A DNA stretch of 64,000 bases from Pseudolysobacter antarcticus (lineage in GTDB: Bacteria > Pseudomonadota > Gammaproteobacteria > Xanthomonadales > Rhodanobacteraceae): positions 1,674,001 through 1,738,000 of the forward strand of contig NZ_CP035704.1 of assembly GCF_004168365.1 (NCBI RefSeq). The letters run 5' to 3'. Both the position numbers and the translations under genes were made by a program. Shown here in pieces: positions 27,552 to 37,071 of the stretch. Positions within the stretch are counted from its first letter, which is position 1; every line of letters starts with the position of its first letter. The notes below the pieces were generated by a model. It worked only from the letters and a program-made list of their open reading frames with translations, was not told where the DNA came from and did not search any database.

Positions 27552-28694
27552 ATGAAAAGCTATGCAAGTTTCCGCAAACGATTCCGTGCAGCGCTCTCTA
27601 TATTGGGCAAGTCGGCCAAGTCAGCCCGCGCCACCTCCAAGATCGTGAAAGAGGCGATGTCCCGTCTCCCCGGCGCAGCCTCAAAGAAACCCACCAAATT
27701 CGATCCGCGGAGGTTTTCGCGGGGCGCGGCGTATGTAACAGCGAGCGCCAACGATTCGCGAGACGTGCAAAACGATGCGAGACAGGCCACGTCTGGTCGG
27801 GCGTGTGATCGCGATGTACCCGCCGAGCATACGAGTCGCTTTCTGGCAGGCTCGTATACCTGCGACTCGGGCACACGCGAATACAAACTCTACGTCCCCG
27901 AATGCTACCGCGCCGGTGTAAAACTAGCGCTGGTCGTGATGCTGCACGGCTGCACGCAATCTCCCGACGATTTCGCAGCGGGAACGCGTATGAACGAACT
28001 CGCCGAGGAACAGGGGTTCTTGGTGTTGTACCCGGCCCAGACGGCGAGTGCCAACGGCGCAAAATGCTGGAAATGGTTTAAGCCCGAGGATCAGCAGCGC
28101 GATCGTGGCGAGGCATCGATCCTCGCGGGAATGACCCGCGAAGTCTCGGCTCAATATGGTGTCGATGAACGGCGTGTTTTCGTCGCGGGGCTTTCGGCCG
28201 GCGCCGCGATGGCAGTCATTCTGGGCGAAACGTATCCTGACCTATTTGCGGCGGTCGGCGCCCATTCGGGTCTGCCCTACGCCGCAGCGCACGACGCGCT
28301 CTCTGCGTTTCGCGTCATGAAAAGTGGTCGCAACTCAGCGAAGTCGAGAGGCGTTCGTGTTGCCCGCGCTACCAAACCGACGATTGTTTTTCACGGGGAT
28401 CGGGATCAAACCGTCGACATGAAAAACGGTGCGCAGATCGTTCGGGACGCTGTTGTCAAAGACCCAAACGCACCGCCCATGGATGTGGCGTGCAGCGATG
28501 GCGAAAGCGAGGGTCGATCTTTTCTCAGGACGGTTTATGGCGACCCCAGCGGCCGGCACCGGGTAGAACACTGGATTATCAGAGGTGCCGGCCACGCTTG
28601 GTCTGGCGGTAGCGAGCGTGGCTCTTATACCGATGCGCGAGGTCCGAATGCCTCAACGGAAATGATCCGTTTTTTCTATTCCGCGGTGCACTAA
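27552..28694 (+). CDS. PHB-depolymerase-family esterase
   Basis: A 380-residue alpha/beta-hydrolase of the poly(3-hydroxybutyrate) depolymerase/LpqC family. The oxyanion segment is MLHGCTQSPDDFA, the nucleophile is Ser in AGLSAGAAM (near residue 213), a FHGDRDQTV segment carries the acid, and GAGHAWSGG holds the catalytic His. The first 90 residues are basic and Ser/Ala-rich (SYASFRKRFRAALSILGKSA) without a clear signal peptide, so the location is uncertain. The frame opens at 27486, but the ATG at 27552 lies after AGG and looks better. The natural ester substrate could be short PHB, aryl esters or other polyesters. The stop overlaps that of the next, convergent gene. Confidence 0.82.
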   Translation: MKSYASFRKRFRAALSILGKSAKSARATSKIVKEAMSRLPGAASKKPTKFDPRRFSRGAAYVTASANDSRDVQNDARQATSGRACDRDVPAEHTSRFLAGSYTCDSGTREYKLYVPECYRAGVKLALVVMLHGCTQSPDDFAAGTRMNELAEEQGFLVLYPAQTASANGAKCWKWFKPEDQQRDRGEASILAGMTREVSAQYGVDERRVFVAGLSAGAAMAVILGETYPDLFAAVGAHSGLPYAAAHDALSAFRVMKSGRNSAKSRGVRVARATKPTIVFHGDRDQTVDMKNGAQIVRDAVVKDPNAPPMDVACSDGESEGRSFLRTVYGDPSGRHRVEHWIIRGAGHAWSGGSERGSYTDARGPNASTEMIRFFYSAVH

Positions 28695-29041
28695 CTCGAA
28701 TACATTCGAACATTCGGGGCACTGAACCTAACATCCTCTTTATGAGCGCTTCCGGGTGTAGCCGCTCGTTCGATTTGCATGATTGGCAGCGTCTCAATGC
28801 AAAATGTGCGCACGAGGTTGCCGGCCTCGTTTCGCACATCGAGCCGCCACGCCGCGGCAATGCCGGCGCCTTGGCCGGGATAAGAAAAGCGTAGCGTGAA
28901 ATCACGCGCTTCGCTTGCTGTACCGCGATAGGGCACATGCAGCGTGGCGTCGAATTTTTCGTGGTCGGGAAATGCGGCAAACAGGCAAGACGGCGCAAGC
29001 AACGCCAGTGTCAGTGCGTGGCGCAAGATCGATTTTTTCAT
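28691..29041 (-). CDS. Small secreted protein, unknown
   Basis: A 116-residue protein with a clear signal peptide (ILRHALTLALLAPSCLFA). The mature part appears to be a single beta-rich domain (FDATLHVPYRGTASEARDFT, then WRLDVRNEAGNLVRTFCIET). An AAGGGGGAA ribosome site supports the start. Its stop codon overlaps that of the convergent esterase gene. I do not recognise the family. Confidence 0.6.
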   Translation of the reverse strand: MKKSILRHALTLALLAPSCLFAAFPDHEKFDATLHVPYRGTASEARDFTLRFSYPGQGAGIAAAWRLDVRNEAGNLVRTFCIETLPIMQIERAATPGSAHKEDVRFSAPNVRMYSS

Positions 29042-29250
29042 GGCAACTTTCCCCCTTAATAGCCGATCAACCTATCACGCACATTGATCGCTGATCCACC
29101 GCCAAATCCGAATGGGCTGGCTACACCCGTTTTAGACGGGGAATTTATATCGGGCTCCGGGTATATAGGTCACCGTTTCCAGCAAACGCTAAAGACGACG
29201 CCATTGGCGCCGATGGCACCTTTCATCGCCGGCGATAATTGAGGAGCTTG

Positions 29251-29277
29251 GCAGAGTCGCAAGTTTTGCGACTCTGC
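29251..29277. terminator. 12-bp hairpin upstream of lexA
   Basis: A perfect inverted repeat of 12 bases with the loop GTT and a short T-run to its right (GCTGTTT). It has the shape of a terminator, but no gene directly precedes it on the plus strand within 500 bases. Confidence 0.45.
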
Positions 29278-29364
29278 GCTGTTTGAATCCGACGCGTTGC
29301 CAACGCGAGCTCCCAAATGCCTGATCAGAAACGAGTCTTTAAGTTTCGTTTGCACGGATGAAAA

Positions 29365-29383
29365 CTACCACTTAAAGTAGTAG
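29365..29383. promoter_or_regulatory. Candidate LexA operator before lexA-imuA-imuB-dnaE2
   Basis: The 19-base element CTACCACTTAAAGTAGTAG is a near-perfect palindrome: apart from its central base only one symmetric pair of positions disagrees. It ends 4 bases before the lexA ATG and takes the place of a Shine-Dalgarno. Bound LexA would cover the start region, so autoregulation of the cassette is the likely function. The half-site (CTAC)N(ACTT) recalls lysobacteral SOS boxes, but that match is from memory. Confidence 0.65.
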
Positions 29384-29387
29384 CATT

Positions 29388-30002
29388 ATGAAGATACTCA
29401 CCGCCCGCCAACAATCGATCCTCGACTTCGTTCGCGAGTGCATTTCGGCGCATCGGCTTCCACCGACGCAAGCTGAGATTGCGGAGGCCTTTGGATTCAC
29501 TCAGCGCGCCGCCGAAGATCACGTCCGTGCGATCGCTGCCAAGGGTTTTCTCGTTCTGCAGCCTGGAAAAGCGCGCGGCATCGGCCTTTCTGGACAGGCC
29601 GCTAATGCAAGCCCGTTTCTCGAACTACCGCTGGTCGGCCGCGTTGCCGCCGGTCAGCCAATCCTCTCCGAAGGCCATATCGAGCGGCAATTTTCGATCG
29701 ATCGCCATATGTTCCGCCCACGCCCGCACTACCTGTTGCGGGTGGAAGGCGAAAGCATGCGTGATGTCGGCATCATGCACCGCGATCTGATTGCCGTGCA
29801 CCGCTCACCGGACGCCACGAATGGTCAGATCGTGGTGGCCCGCATCGACGGAGAAATCACCGTCAAACGGTTCCGCCAAGTGCGCCAGCGTATTTTGCTG
29901 CTGCCCGAAAATCCCGATTTCGCGCCGATCGAAGTCGACCCGCGCACCGATGATTTCGCGATCGAAGGTCTTTACGTCGGCAGCATCCGCATCCCCTCAT
30001 GA
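29388..30002 (+). CDS. lexA: LexA repressor (cassette-associated type)
   Basis: A 204-residue LexA. The N-terminal winged HTH (residues 1-70, with PTQAEIAEAFGF and RAAEDHVRAIAAKGFL) is followed by the S24 peptidase domain. The self-cleavage site is Ala88-Gly89 (VGRVAAGQ), the nucleophile is Ser123 (EGESM) and the general base is Lys160 (EITVKRF), so it should be cleavable under SOS. It overlaps imuA as TCATGA and is the first gene of the imuA-imuB-dnaE2 cassette. Bacteria with this cassette often have a second lexA elsewhere (lexA2 type). No Shine-Dalgarno is visible; the palindrome sits in its place. Confidence 0.93.
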   Translation: MKILTARQQSILDFVRECISAHRLPPTQAEIAEAFGFTQRAAEDHVRAIAAKGFLVLQPGKARGIGLSGQAANASPFLELPLVGRVAAGQPILSEGHIERQFSIDRHMFRPRPHYLLRVEGESMRDVGIMHRDLIAVHRSPDATNGQIVVARIDGEITVKRFRQVRQRILLLPENPDFAPIEVDPRTDDFAIEGLYVGSIRIPS

Positions 30003-30628
30003 GCGCCGTGCTCACCCTCGTTGACGTGCTGCGCGATCCGCGTGTTTGGCGTGGCACCGCTGACGCGGTAGCACTCGCCACCGAGCCCACCGGGCACGCG
30101 CTGTTGGATGCTGCATTGCCGGGGCAGGGATGGCCGCAACATGCCTTGTCGGAAATTCTGATTCCCATCGATGGCATCGGCGAGCTGGGCTTGATCGTAC
30201 CGACATTGGCGCGCTTGACCCAAGCCGAAAAGGTGGTGGTCTTGGTGGCTCCGCCCTACGTGGCGTATCCCCTCGCATGGGCCGCGCAAGGTGTGGTGAT
30301 GCGTCACCTGCATTTCATTGATGCGACCGGCCGTGATGCGTTGTGGGCGGCGGAACAATGCCTGCGTTCGGGCGCGTGTGCCGCCGTGGTGTGTTGGCCA
30401 CTCAAAGCTGACGATCGCGCGCTGCGGCGTCTGCAGGTGGCGGCTGAAACCGGACACGCCTTGGGCTTCGCCTATCGCCCCTCAAGCACCGCAGGCAATC
30501 CTTCGCCGGCAGCCACGAGGGTGCAGTTGACGGTGCACGAATCCGAGACGCGGTTATGCGTGGTGAAGTGTCGCGGTGGACGCGTGCCGACGACCACGCT
30601 CACCGTTCGTTCGCGTCGTCGCGCCTGA
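29999..30628 (+). CDS. imuA: Translesion-synthesis accessory protein ImuA
   Basis: A 209-residue RecA/SulA-like protein of the ImuA family, which has the RecA fold but lost the Walker A box. The N-terminus (SAVLTLVDVLRDPRVWRG) leads to the conserved HALSEILIPIDGIGELGLI segment. The last 50 residues are the Arg-rich C-terminus. ImuA works with ImuB and DnaE2 in mutagenic bypass of damage. The ATG overlaps the lexA stop, which indicates coupling. Confidence 0.9.
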   Translation: MSAVLTLVDVLRDPRVWRGTADAVALATEPTGHALLDAALPGQGWPQHALSEILIPIDGIGELGLIVPTLARLTQAEKVVVLVAPPYVAYPLAWAAQGVVMRHLHFIDATGRDALWAAEQCLRSGACAAVVCWPLKADDRALRRLQVAAETGHALGFAYRPSSTAGNPSPAATRVQLTVHESETRLCVVKCRGGRVPTTTLTVRSRRRA

Positions 30629-30647
30629 GCGGCATGGAAGCTCGATC

Positions 30648-32066
30648 GTGCTCTGGGCCTGCATCCTCCTGCCGCAACTGTCGCTCGACGACGTCGTTCG
30701 GCGCAGCATCGATCCAGCCGCGCCTCTGGTCATTGCTGAGGGGCCTTCACAACGTCGCGTCGTCCGGCACGCCAACGGACCTGCGCAACGCGCCGGCCTG
30801 CGTCGCGGCCAACCGGTAGCCGCGGCGCGCGCACTGCTGCCCGAGTTCCGCTGCATTGCCTACGATCCAGACAAAGAAACGCAGTTGCGCCTGATACTGG
30901 CGGGCTGGGCGTATGGCTACAGCTCTATGATCAGCCTGCGCGAATCGGATGCCATCCTCGTGGAAATCGGCGCGAGCCTGACGTTGTTCGGCCCTTGGCC
31001 GCAGCTCGAACGTCGGCTCCGCGCTGAGTTGGCTGAGCTCGGCATCACGCATCGCATTGCGGTGGCGCCCACCGCTTTGGGCGCATGCGTTTTAGCAGCG
31101 ACACAAGATGGCATGGCCGTGATGCAGGCTGGCCCGTTCAACAACGCGCTAACCCAAGTTTTCTTGGAGTCCGCACTCTTGTTCCCGGCGGATGTCGTCG
31201 CGCTGAAGGCTATGGGGCTTCGCCGTCTGCGCGATGTGTTTCGGTTGCCACGCGCGGGGCTCGCAAAACGGTTTTCACCAGAGCTGCTCGATCATCTGGA
31301 TCGGATGCGAGGAGAGGCCGCCGATCCGTTACCATTGCATCACCCTGCGGCGCATTTTTCCGCCCGCATGGAATTCGACCATGCCATCGAGTCGTCGGAA
31401 ACATTGCTGTTTCCACTGCGCCGCCTACTGGGCGATTTTTCGGCGTATCTGCACGGTCGCGATAGCGGCGTGCAACAGTTCGATCTCGTGCTCGAACACG
31501 ATGACCTCGCGCCGACCATCATCTCCATCGGCCTGCAAAGTCCGCAGCGTCAGGCCAGCGTGCTGTTCGAAATTTGCCGACTCAAAGTGCAAAACACATC
31601 GGTGCCCGCTGCGATTCGCGCACTCGGGATTCGCGCCCGCGACCTACCTGCGTTTGTGCCGGATGCGGTTGATCTATTTGATGATCGGGCGGGCGGTCAA
31701 CTGTCGTGGCCGCAACTCGCCGATCGATTGCGCGCACGCTTGGGCCCGGACAGCGTGTATCAGTTGACGGCGACGGAGGATCCGCGTCCTGAGCGTGCGT
31801 GGCAACGCACCGTGTTCAACAAGCGGAACGATGCCTTGCCGGTGGACGGCACGCGACCGACGTGGCTGTTCCGTACACCGCTGCCATTGCATGGCGTTCC
31901 GCAACATATTTTGGCCGGGCCGGAGCGCATCGAATCCGGTTGGTGGAGTGGCGGTGATGTGCGCCGTGACTACTACGTCATCGAGACACGCCTCGGACAG
32001 CGCGCATGGGCCTTTCAAAGCGGGGGAGAGGGCAGTCTGTGGATGCTGCACGGGTGGTTCGCATGA
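30648..32066 (+). CDS. imuB: Catalytically inactive Y-family polymerase ImuB
   Basis: A 472-residue Y-family polymerase relative. The N-terminus [15 protein letters not shown] stands where active family members have their catalytic aspartates, and the acidic triad is absent, which identifies ImuB rather than DinB/UmuC. The remaining palm, finger and little-finger regions are recognisable. In the mutasome ImuB bridges the beta clamp and DnaE2. The frame is open from 30576, but the GTG at 30648 is preceded by GGAAG with a 7-base gap and matches the usual ImuB start. The gene begins 20 bases after imuA and overlaps dnaE2 as ATGA. Confidence 0.9.
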   Translation: MLWACILLPQLSLDDVVRRSIDPAAPLVIAEGPSQRRVVRHANGPAQRAGLRRGQPVAAARALLPEFRCIAYDPDKETQLRLILAGWAYGYSSMISLRESDAILVEIGASLTLFGPWPQLERRLRAELAELGITHRIAVAPTALGACVLAATQDGMAVMQAGPFNNALTQVFLESALLFPADVVALKAMGLRRLRDVFRLPRAGLAKRFSPELLDHLDRMRGEAADPLPLHHPAAHFSARMEFDHAIESSETLLFPLRRLLGDFSAYLHGRDSGVQQFDLVLEHDDLAPTIISIGLQSPQRQASVLFEICRLKVQNTSVPAAIRALGIRARDLPAFVPDAVDLFDDRAGGQLSWPQLADRLRARLGPDSVYQLTATEDPRPERAWQRTVFNKRNDALPVDGTRPTWLFRTPLPLHGVPQHILAGPERIESGWWSGGDVRRDYYVIETRLGQRAWAFQSGGEGSLWMLHGWFA

Positions 32067-35000
32067 GTCGCACGCCAGCGTACGCAGAGCTGCATTGCGT
32101 CAGCAACTTTACGTTTCTACGTGGGGCGTCGAGCGCGTTCGAGCTCATGGAGCGTGCGAAAAAAATGGGTTATCACGCCCTCGCCATTACGGATGAATGT
32201 TCACTCGCCGGCATCGTGCGCGCGCATGAGGCCGCAAAAAAGCTCGACGTGCATTTGATCGTCGGCAGTGAGATTCATTTTGACGATGACCTGACGGTGG
32301 TGTTGCTGGTCGAAAATGCGGTGGGCTACACCGCCCTGTGTCGGCTGATCACTCAAGGTCGGCGCAGCGCAGAGAAGGGCTCGTATCACCTCACACGCAG
32401 CGACCTTGGCGACACGAGTGGATTGCTCGCGCTGTGGCTACCGGATGGCGAATTCACATCCGAAGATGGCCATTGGCTTCGTTCCCGATTTCCTGACCGT
32501 TCTTGGCTGGCGGTCGAACTGCATAAAGGCCCGGACGATGCGACCCGTTTGCGCGATCTTCTCAACCTGGCGACCGTATGCGACTTGCCAGCGGTGGCCG
32601 CGGGCAATGTTCACATGCACGTGCGTCGCCGCCGCGCGTTGCAAGACACACTCACGGCCATTCGTCATCGCACGACAGTCGAGCGGGGTTGCGGCCACTT
32701 GTACAAAAACGGCGAACGCCATTTGCGCCGACGCGAGGCGCTGGCCACGGTGTATCCGATCGAACTGCTCGATGCCACCGTGGCGATCGCGGCACGCTGC
32801 TCGTTTGGTCTCGAACAACTTCGTTACGAATACCCGCGCGAACTGGTCCCGAAGGCGTACACCCCTGATGCGTGGCTACGCCACCTCACTGCCATCGGCG
32901 CGCAATGGCGGTGGCCTGAGGGAGTGGCTGCGCACGTCCGCAAACAACTCGAACACGAACTGGCACTGATTGCCGAGCTGAACTACGAATCCTATTTTTT
33001 GACGGTGCACGACATCGTTCGCTTCGCACGCGAGCAACGCATCCTATGCCAAGGGCGCGGCTCCGCAGCGAACTCGGCGGTGTGTTTCGCACTGGGCATT
33101 ACCGAAGTCGACCCGGCCTACTCCAATGTTTTGTTCGAGCGATTTATCTCACGTGAGAGAAACGAGCCGCCCGACATCGACGTGGATTTTGAACACGAAC
33201 GGCGCGAAGAAGTGATCCAATACATCTATCGCAAGTACGGTCGTGACCGTGCCGCGCTCACGGCCACGGTGATTTGCTACCGATCCAAAAGCGCGGTGCG
33301 CGATGTCGCCAAGGCGCTGGGCATGACGGGTGATCAGGTCGATCAACTGAGCCGTGCATTTACACAGTGGGATAACCTCGATGGCATGGAGGATCGGCTG
33401 CGCGAATGTGGCTTTCAACCTGACTCGCCGGCCATGCAACGGCTGGTCATTCTGGCACGCGAGCTGATCGGATTTCCGCGGCATCTGTCGCAGCACACCG
33501 GCGGCTTTGTCATCTCCGAGCATCCGCTGCATGAGCTGGTGCCGGTTGAGAACGCGTCCATGGTGGATCGCACCATCATCGAATGGGACAAGGACGATCT
33601 CGACGCGTTGGGATTGCTGAAGGTCGATGTCCTCGCCTTGGGCATGCTGACCTGTGTGAGCAAATGCCTGGATCTATTGCGCGCCCATCGTGGTCGGGAT
33701 CTCACCTTGGCAACGATCCCTGCGGAAGACCCCGCCACGTACGCGATGATTCAGCGCGCCGATACGGTCGGAGTGTTTCAAATCGAATCCCGCGCGCAGA
33801 TGAGTATGCTGCCGCGTCTCAAACCGGCCACGTTTTACGATCTGGTGATTGAAGTGGCGATTGTGAGGCCGGGGCCGATTCAGGGAAAAATGGTGCATCC
33901 GTATTTGCGTAGACGGCAGGGGCTGGAAACCTACGAGCCGATGACGGGGCCGTTGGCCGGCGTGCTGGATCGCACGCTGGGCGTGCCTCTTTTTCAGGAA
34001 CAAGTGATGTCGTTGGCGATACTGGGTGGTGGATTCACGCCGGGCGAAGCCAATGAAGTGCGGCGAGGGATGGCAGCATGGAAACGCCACGGTGGGCTTG
34101 ATCAATTTCATGAAAGATTGATGTCGGGCATGCAGAAAAACGGCTACACGCTGGACTTCGCGGAACAGGTATTTGCACAGATGCAGGGGTTTGCGAGTTA
34201 TGGCTTTCCGGAAAGTCACAGTGCGAGTTTCGCGTTGATCACCTATGCCTCATGCTGGTTGAAATGTCACGAGCCGGCGGCATTCGCGTGCGCGTTGTTG
34301 AACTCGGCGCCCATGGGGTTTTATTCAGCGAGCCAGATCGTTCAAGACGTGCGTAAGCACGGCGTTCGCGTGCATCCGGTCGATGTCCGATTTAGCGAAT
34401 GGGATTGCACGCTGGAAGCGGCAGGTCAGGAAACCGCACAACCGATTCTGCGTTTGGGCTTTCGCGAGATTCGCGGATTCAGCGAAGATGTTGCTATCCG
34501 AATCACTGCGGCACGTGGGGATTCAGCATTCGTTGATATCGCGGATCTGTGCGATCGCGCAGCCTTGGACAAGCGTGCGCAACGTCTCTTGGCGGATGCC
34601 GATGCATTGCGTGGCTTGACTGGAAATCGGCATCGAGCGCGTTGGGCGATGGCGGGTGTCGAGCCACAATTGGAACTCTTCGGCTCGCTACGCACCTTGG
34701 AAGAGCGTGTTGCATTGCCGCTGCCAAGCGCGGGTGAAAGCTTGATTGCCGATTACGCCAGTACCGGTCTGACACTCGGCCCACATCCGCTGGCGCTGTT
34801 GCGTCCGCAGTTGATGGCAGAACGTTGCAAGCGGTCGGCAGAGGTTCGCCGCTTGGATCATGGTCGAACGGTTCGTGCTGCCGGGCTAGTGACGCTGCGG
34901 CAGCGACCCGCGACCGCCGGTGGGACGACCTTTATCACCTTGGAAGACGAAGACGGCATGCTTAACGTTGTCGTCTGGGAGCGCTTGGCGCAACGGCAGC

Positions 35001-35146
35001 GGCGCGTTCTGCTCGAATCGAGATTGATGGCAATCGACGGCGTGCTGGAATCGGCGGACGGTGTGCAGCATTTGATCGCGGGCCGATTGATCGATTTGAC
35101 AGGATTGCTGGGGCAGCTAAATATGCGCTCGCGGAATTTTCATTAG
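32063..35146 (+). CDS. dnaE2: Error-prone DNA polymerase DnaE2
   Basis: A 1027-residue C-family polymerase (DnaE2/ImuC). The PHP domain begins [20 protein letters not shown]. The palm contains the catalytic PDIDVDFE with Asp371 and Asp373, and the finger region has [14 protein letters not shown]. The C-terminal OB fold reads [20 protein letters not shown]. It lacks the long tau-binding C-terminus of replicative DnaE, matching DnaE2. It is the last gene of the SOS cassette and makes lesion-bypass mutations in complex with ImuA and ImuB. The start overlaps the imuB stop as ATGA. Confidence 0.95.
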   Translation: MSRTPAYAELHCVSNFTFLRGASSAFELMERAKKMGYHALAITDECSLAGIVRAHEAAKKLDVHLIVGSEIHFDDDLTVVLLVENAVGYTALCRLITQGRRSAEKGSYHLTRSDLGDTSGLLALWLPDGEFTSEDGHWLRSRFPDRSWLAVELHKGPDDATRLRDLLNLATVCDLPAVAAGNVHMHVRRRRALQDTLTAIRHRTTVERGCGHLYKNGERHLRRREALATVYPIELLDATVAIAARCSFGLEQLRYEYPRELVPKAYTPDAWLRHLTAIGAQWRWPEGVAAHVRKQLEHELALIAELNYESYFLTVHDIVRFAREQRILCQGRGSAANSAVCFALGITEVDPAYSNVLFERFISRERNEPPDIDVDFEHERREEVIQYIYRKYGRDRAALTATVICYRSKSAVRDVAKALGMTGDQVDQLSRAFTQWDNLDGMEDRLRECGFQPDSPAMQRLVILARELIGFPRHLSQHTGGFVISEHPLHELVPVENASMVDRTIIEWDKDDLDALGLLKVDVLALGMLTCVSKCLDLLRAHRGRDLTLATIPAEDPATYAMIQRADTVGVFQIESRAQMSMLPRLKPATFYDLVIEVAIVRPGPIQGKMVHPYLRRRQGLETYEPMTGPLAGVLDRTLGVPLFQEQVMSLAILGGGFTPGEANEVRRGMAAWKRHGGLDQFHERLMSGMQKNGYTLDFAEQVFAQMQGFASYGFPESHSASFALITYASCWLKCHEPAAFACALLNSAPMGFYSASQIVQDVRKHGVRVHPVDVRFSEWDCTLEAAGQETAQPILRLGFREIRGFSEDVAIRITAARGDSAFVDIADLCDRAALDKRAQRLLADADALRGLTGNRHRARWAMAGVEPQLELFGSLRTLEERVALPLPSAGESLIADYASTGLTLGPHPLALLRPQLMAERCKRSAEVRRLDHGRTVRAAGLVTLRQRPATAGGTTFITLEDEDGMLNVVVWERLAQRQRRVLLESRLMAIDGVLESADGVQHLIAGRLIDLTGLLGQLNMRSRNFH

Positions 35147-35406
35147 TGAAAAAAACATATGTACGCCTAGTCTTCACGCTCCTAAGGTGTCATCAACGGT
35201 TGTGAATGAGGCAAACGGGATTCCACGTAGCCCAGGACAGCGACGCGAAGCCGCATAGGTCCGCAACGCCATGTTACTAAATGCCGTTTGCGGCAACGAA
35301 CGGTGACGAGACTGGTAATTCTGGTGCGCAAGTTCATGGGCTTCCTGCGTCATCTGTCCGAGCGCACCGGAGTACAACTTCCCTACGCCACGCCGGTTGG
35401 TACCCG

Positions 35407-36387
35407 TCATTTAGAGTACTCAACAATAAAGTGTTCATTATCGTCCGCAACTCTCACGGTATAGGATTTCGAAAGAGACTTTTTATCTGTTTTTGGCTCA
35501 TCCAGTGGGTAAAAAGTCATCACCGCATGACAGTTCAATACCCCCTTCGACGACGTAAAAGTAACGATGTCGGTCAACTGTAAGTCCGTTTGTTCGCGCA
35601 CTTTGTTGACGTAGTTTTCTTCATCATTTGCTGGAAGCGATTTGCCACTATTTATCGCCGCGGACGATACAAACAAATAGTCCCGCTTCATGATTGTCTT
35701 TACAATGAGATGTGTAGCCGTTTCCACCACCGCCGCATCGGCGCAATCGATGACCGAGGCATGTGCGTGTTTCAGCAGTCTGGGACCAAGAAATCCGATC
35801 AGCATAGTCAGCGCGACAATCGCCGCGATCTTTCCAAGTGTTGAGCGAATGGGTTTTTTGGCAACGAAATTTTGCTCCATATTTTCGGGTTTTGGAGGGG
35901 TAGGAAGAGCTTCCTCAGAGTGAGCGAAAAAAGTCGGTATATTTGTGAATTGCGGTTGCGGTGATGCATTCGATGGTTGCTTTGGTAGCGAGGCGCCTTC
36001 AATAGATGTCACGGGCACCCAATCCACAAGGCGGGGGTGCCACGCCAGGTCCGTCGGCGAGATTTCGCCAGTAGCTAAAAGCGCATTTACCTGAACGACC
36101 GAGTAGGGTCCAGACCGATGGCCATGTCGCTCGACAAATATCTGCAGATTTTGATCTTCTAAAAGAGTATTCGCGGGCGCCGAGGCGCTCGCCTCTGAAG
36201 TGGCCTTGCTAGTAGATGATGTCGGCAACAGCCCACGCACGTCGACCGCGTCGATCCATCGCACTTGATCGACCGTAATCTGTGTCGATGGCGTTAGCTG
36301 TCCTGACGCGACCATGTTACGAATCTGCGCTAAGTCATACGGACCGCCGCTGCCTTGTGGGCTTCGAATCCAGTAAAGACGTGCCAT
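35407..36387 (-). CDS. Membrane protein with two GYF_2-like domains
   Basis: A 326-residue protein. Residues 1-55 (ARLYWIRSPQGSGGPYDLAQ) and about 82-135 (LQIFVERHGHRSGPYSVVQV) are two GYF_2/DUF4339-type repeats, each with a G-P-Y core. A proline-rich linker follows, then a single membrane helix (TLGKIAAIVALTMLIGFLGP, near residue 190) and a C-terminal extracytoplasmic domain of about 110 residues with two Cys. The topology suggests a cytoplasmic peptide-binding part and a periplasmic sensor or effector part. An AGGGGGTGG ribosome site precedes the ATG. The function is unknown; it lies at the left end of the accessory patch. Confidence 0.7.
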   Translation of the reverse strand: MARLYWIRSPQGSGGPYDLAQIRNMVASGQLTPSTQITVDQVRWIDAVDVRGLLPTSSTSKATSEASASAPANTLLEDQNLQIFVERHGHRSGPYSVVQVNALLATGEISPTDLAWHPRLVDWVPVTSIEGASLPKQPSNASPQPQFTNIPTFFAHSEEALPTPPKPENMEQNFVAKKPIRSTLGKIAAIVALTMLIGFLGPRLLKHAHASVIDCADAAVVETATHLIVKTIMKRDYLFVSSAAINSGKSLPANDEENYVNKVREQTDLQLTDIVTFTSSKGVLNCHAVMTFYPLDEPKTDKKSLSKSYTVRVADDNEHFIVEYSK

Positions 36388-36495
36388 ACCACCCCCTGTA
36401 AGACTTATCTACTAGGCGTTTGACGACACCTATCGCCGCCGTTCTGTGCATGAGCCACGAGCTTATTCATGGTCAATGACGCATGTACATTTTAC

Positions 36496-36529
36496 CATAA
36501 ACATGATTATTTTGAACAGTATGTTTATG
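36496..36529. promoter_or_regulatory. Perfect 9-bp dyad upstream of XRE regulator
   Basis: The arms CATAAACAT (36496-36504) and ATGTTTATG (36521-36529) form an exact inverted repeat separated by 16 bases, 41 bases before the XRE gene. It lies in an AT-rich promoter-like stretch. Autoregulatory binding by the XRE protein is the simplest explanation. Confidence 0.55.
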
Positions 36530-36570
36530 ATGAGTGGTTTGATTAGCCTGATGTTTTCAACATTGGGCGT

Positions 36571-36876
36571 ATGGCAACGAATGACATTCTGCTACGCATC
36601 GGCAAGGTGGTTAGAAAGCACCGCGAAGCCATGAAACTCACGCAGGAAGCCTTCGCCGATGCGCATGGGATCAACCGGGCTCACTATGGGGCGATAGAGC
36701 GAGGCAAGCAGAACCTGACCTTGCTTAATTTGGTCAGGATTGCTACGGGCCTGAATATGCCTTTGTCTACGATTTTGTCAAAGGCGGAAAAACTTGATCT
36801 CGTAAAAGCAATGTCTGAGCCAGACAACCCTCCGAGCAGGGGGCGACCGCTCGGGCGTAAAAGTCAATGGAGGTAG
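36571..36876 (+). CDS. XRE-family transcriptional regulator
   Basis: A 101-residue protein with a lambda-Cro/XRE helix-turn-helix (residues 7-68: KVVRKHREAMKLTQEAFADA through NLVRIATGLNMPLSTIL). It is followed by a basic tail (PPSRGRPLGRKSQWR). It resembles the controller proteins of restriction-modification or phage-related units, but no methylase, nuclease or toxin gene sits beside it. The dyad at 36496-36529 lies just upstream, suggesting autoregulation. It directly precedes the IS-end remnant. Confidence 0.8.
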   Translation: MATNDILLRIGKVVRKHREAMKLTQEAFADAHGINRAHYGAIERGKQNLTLLNLVRIATGLNMPLSTILSKAEKLDLVKAMSEPDNPPSRGRPLGRKSQWR

Positions 36877-36955
36877 GGTGTCCCCTCGAACCGTTACTGA
36901 ACGTGAGCTGCGAAAAGAGTGAAACGCGTTAGCTCCAATCTCCTCTGGCTAGGGA

Positions 36956-37049
36956 ATTGGACTCCAAACCGCTGCGTTACTCAAAATCGGGGGGGGGCGT
37001 CGTGCGACGTCCCCCCAAGATTGAGTAGCAAGGCGCATTAGAGTCCAAT
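36956..37049. repeat. Long imperfect palindrome made of two abutting IS ends
   Basis: Two arms of 47 bases (36956-37002 and 37003-37049) agree with each other at roughly 70% of positions when folded. The right arm is the left inverted repeat of the IS3 element. The left arm matches, in direct orientation, the right end of the same element (GGACTC...TACTCAAA...GGGGGG). So a remnant right end of a second, diverged copy abuts the intact element tail to head. Confidence 0.6.
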
Positions 37050-37071
37050 CCCAACGACAAGGAGATTGGAC

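Larger units (their letters stand above)
29042..29387. other. Intergenic region before lexA
   Basis: Besides the operator-like palindrome near lexA (listed separately), this stretch holds a perfect 12-bp hairpin GCAGAGTCGCAA/TTGCGACTCTGC with a 3-base loop at 29251-29277. That hairpin could terminate a transcript coming from either side. No gene is supported here. Confidence 0.4.

Noticed and set aside
29170-29355. Minus-strand frame ending MKGAIGANGVVFSVCWKR before lexA
   Set aside because: It crosses the 12-bp hairpin, has no ribosome site and no recognised domain; a gene remnant is possible but not supported.
35147-35406. Small minus-strand frame (35174-35410) between dnaE2 and the GYF-domain gene
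   Set aside because: No ribosome site and no protein-like pattern; the His- and Gln-rich text appears random.
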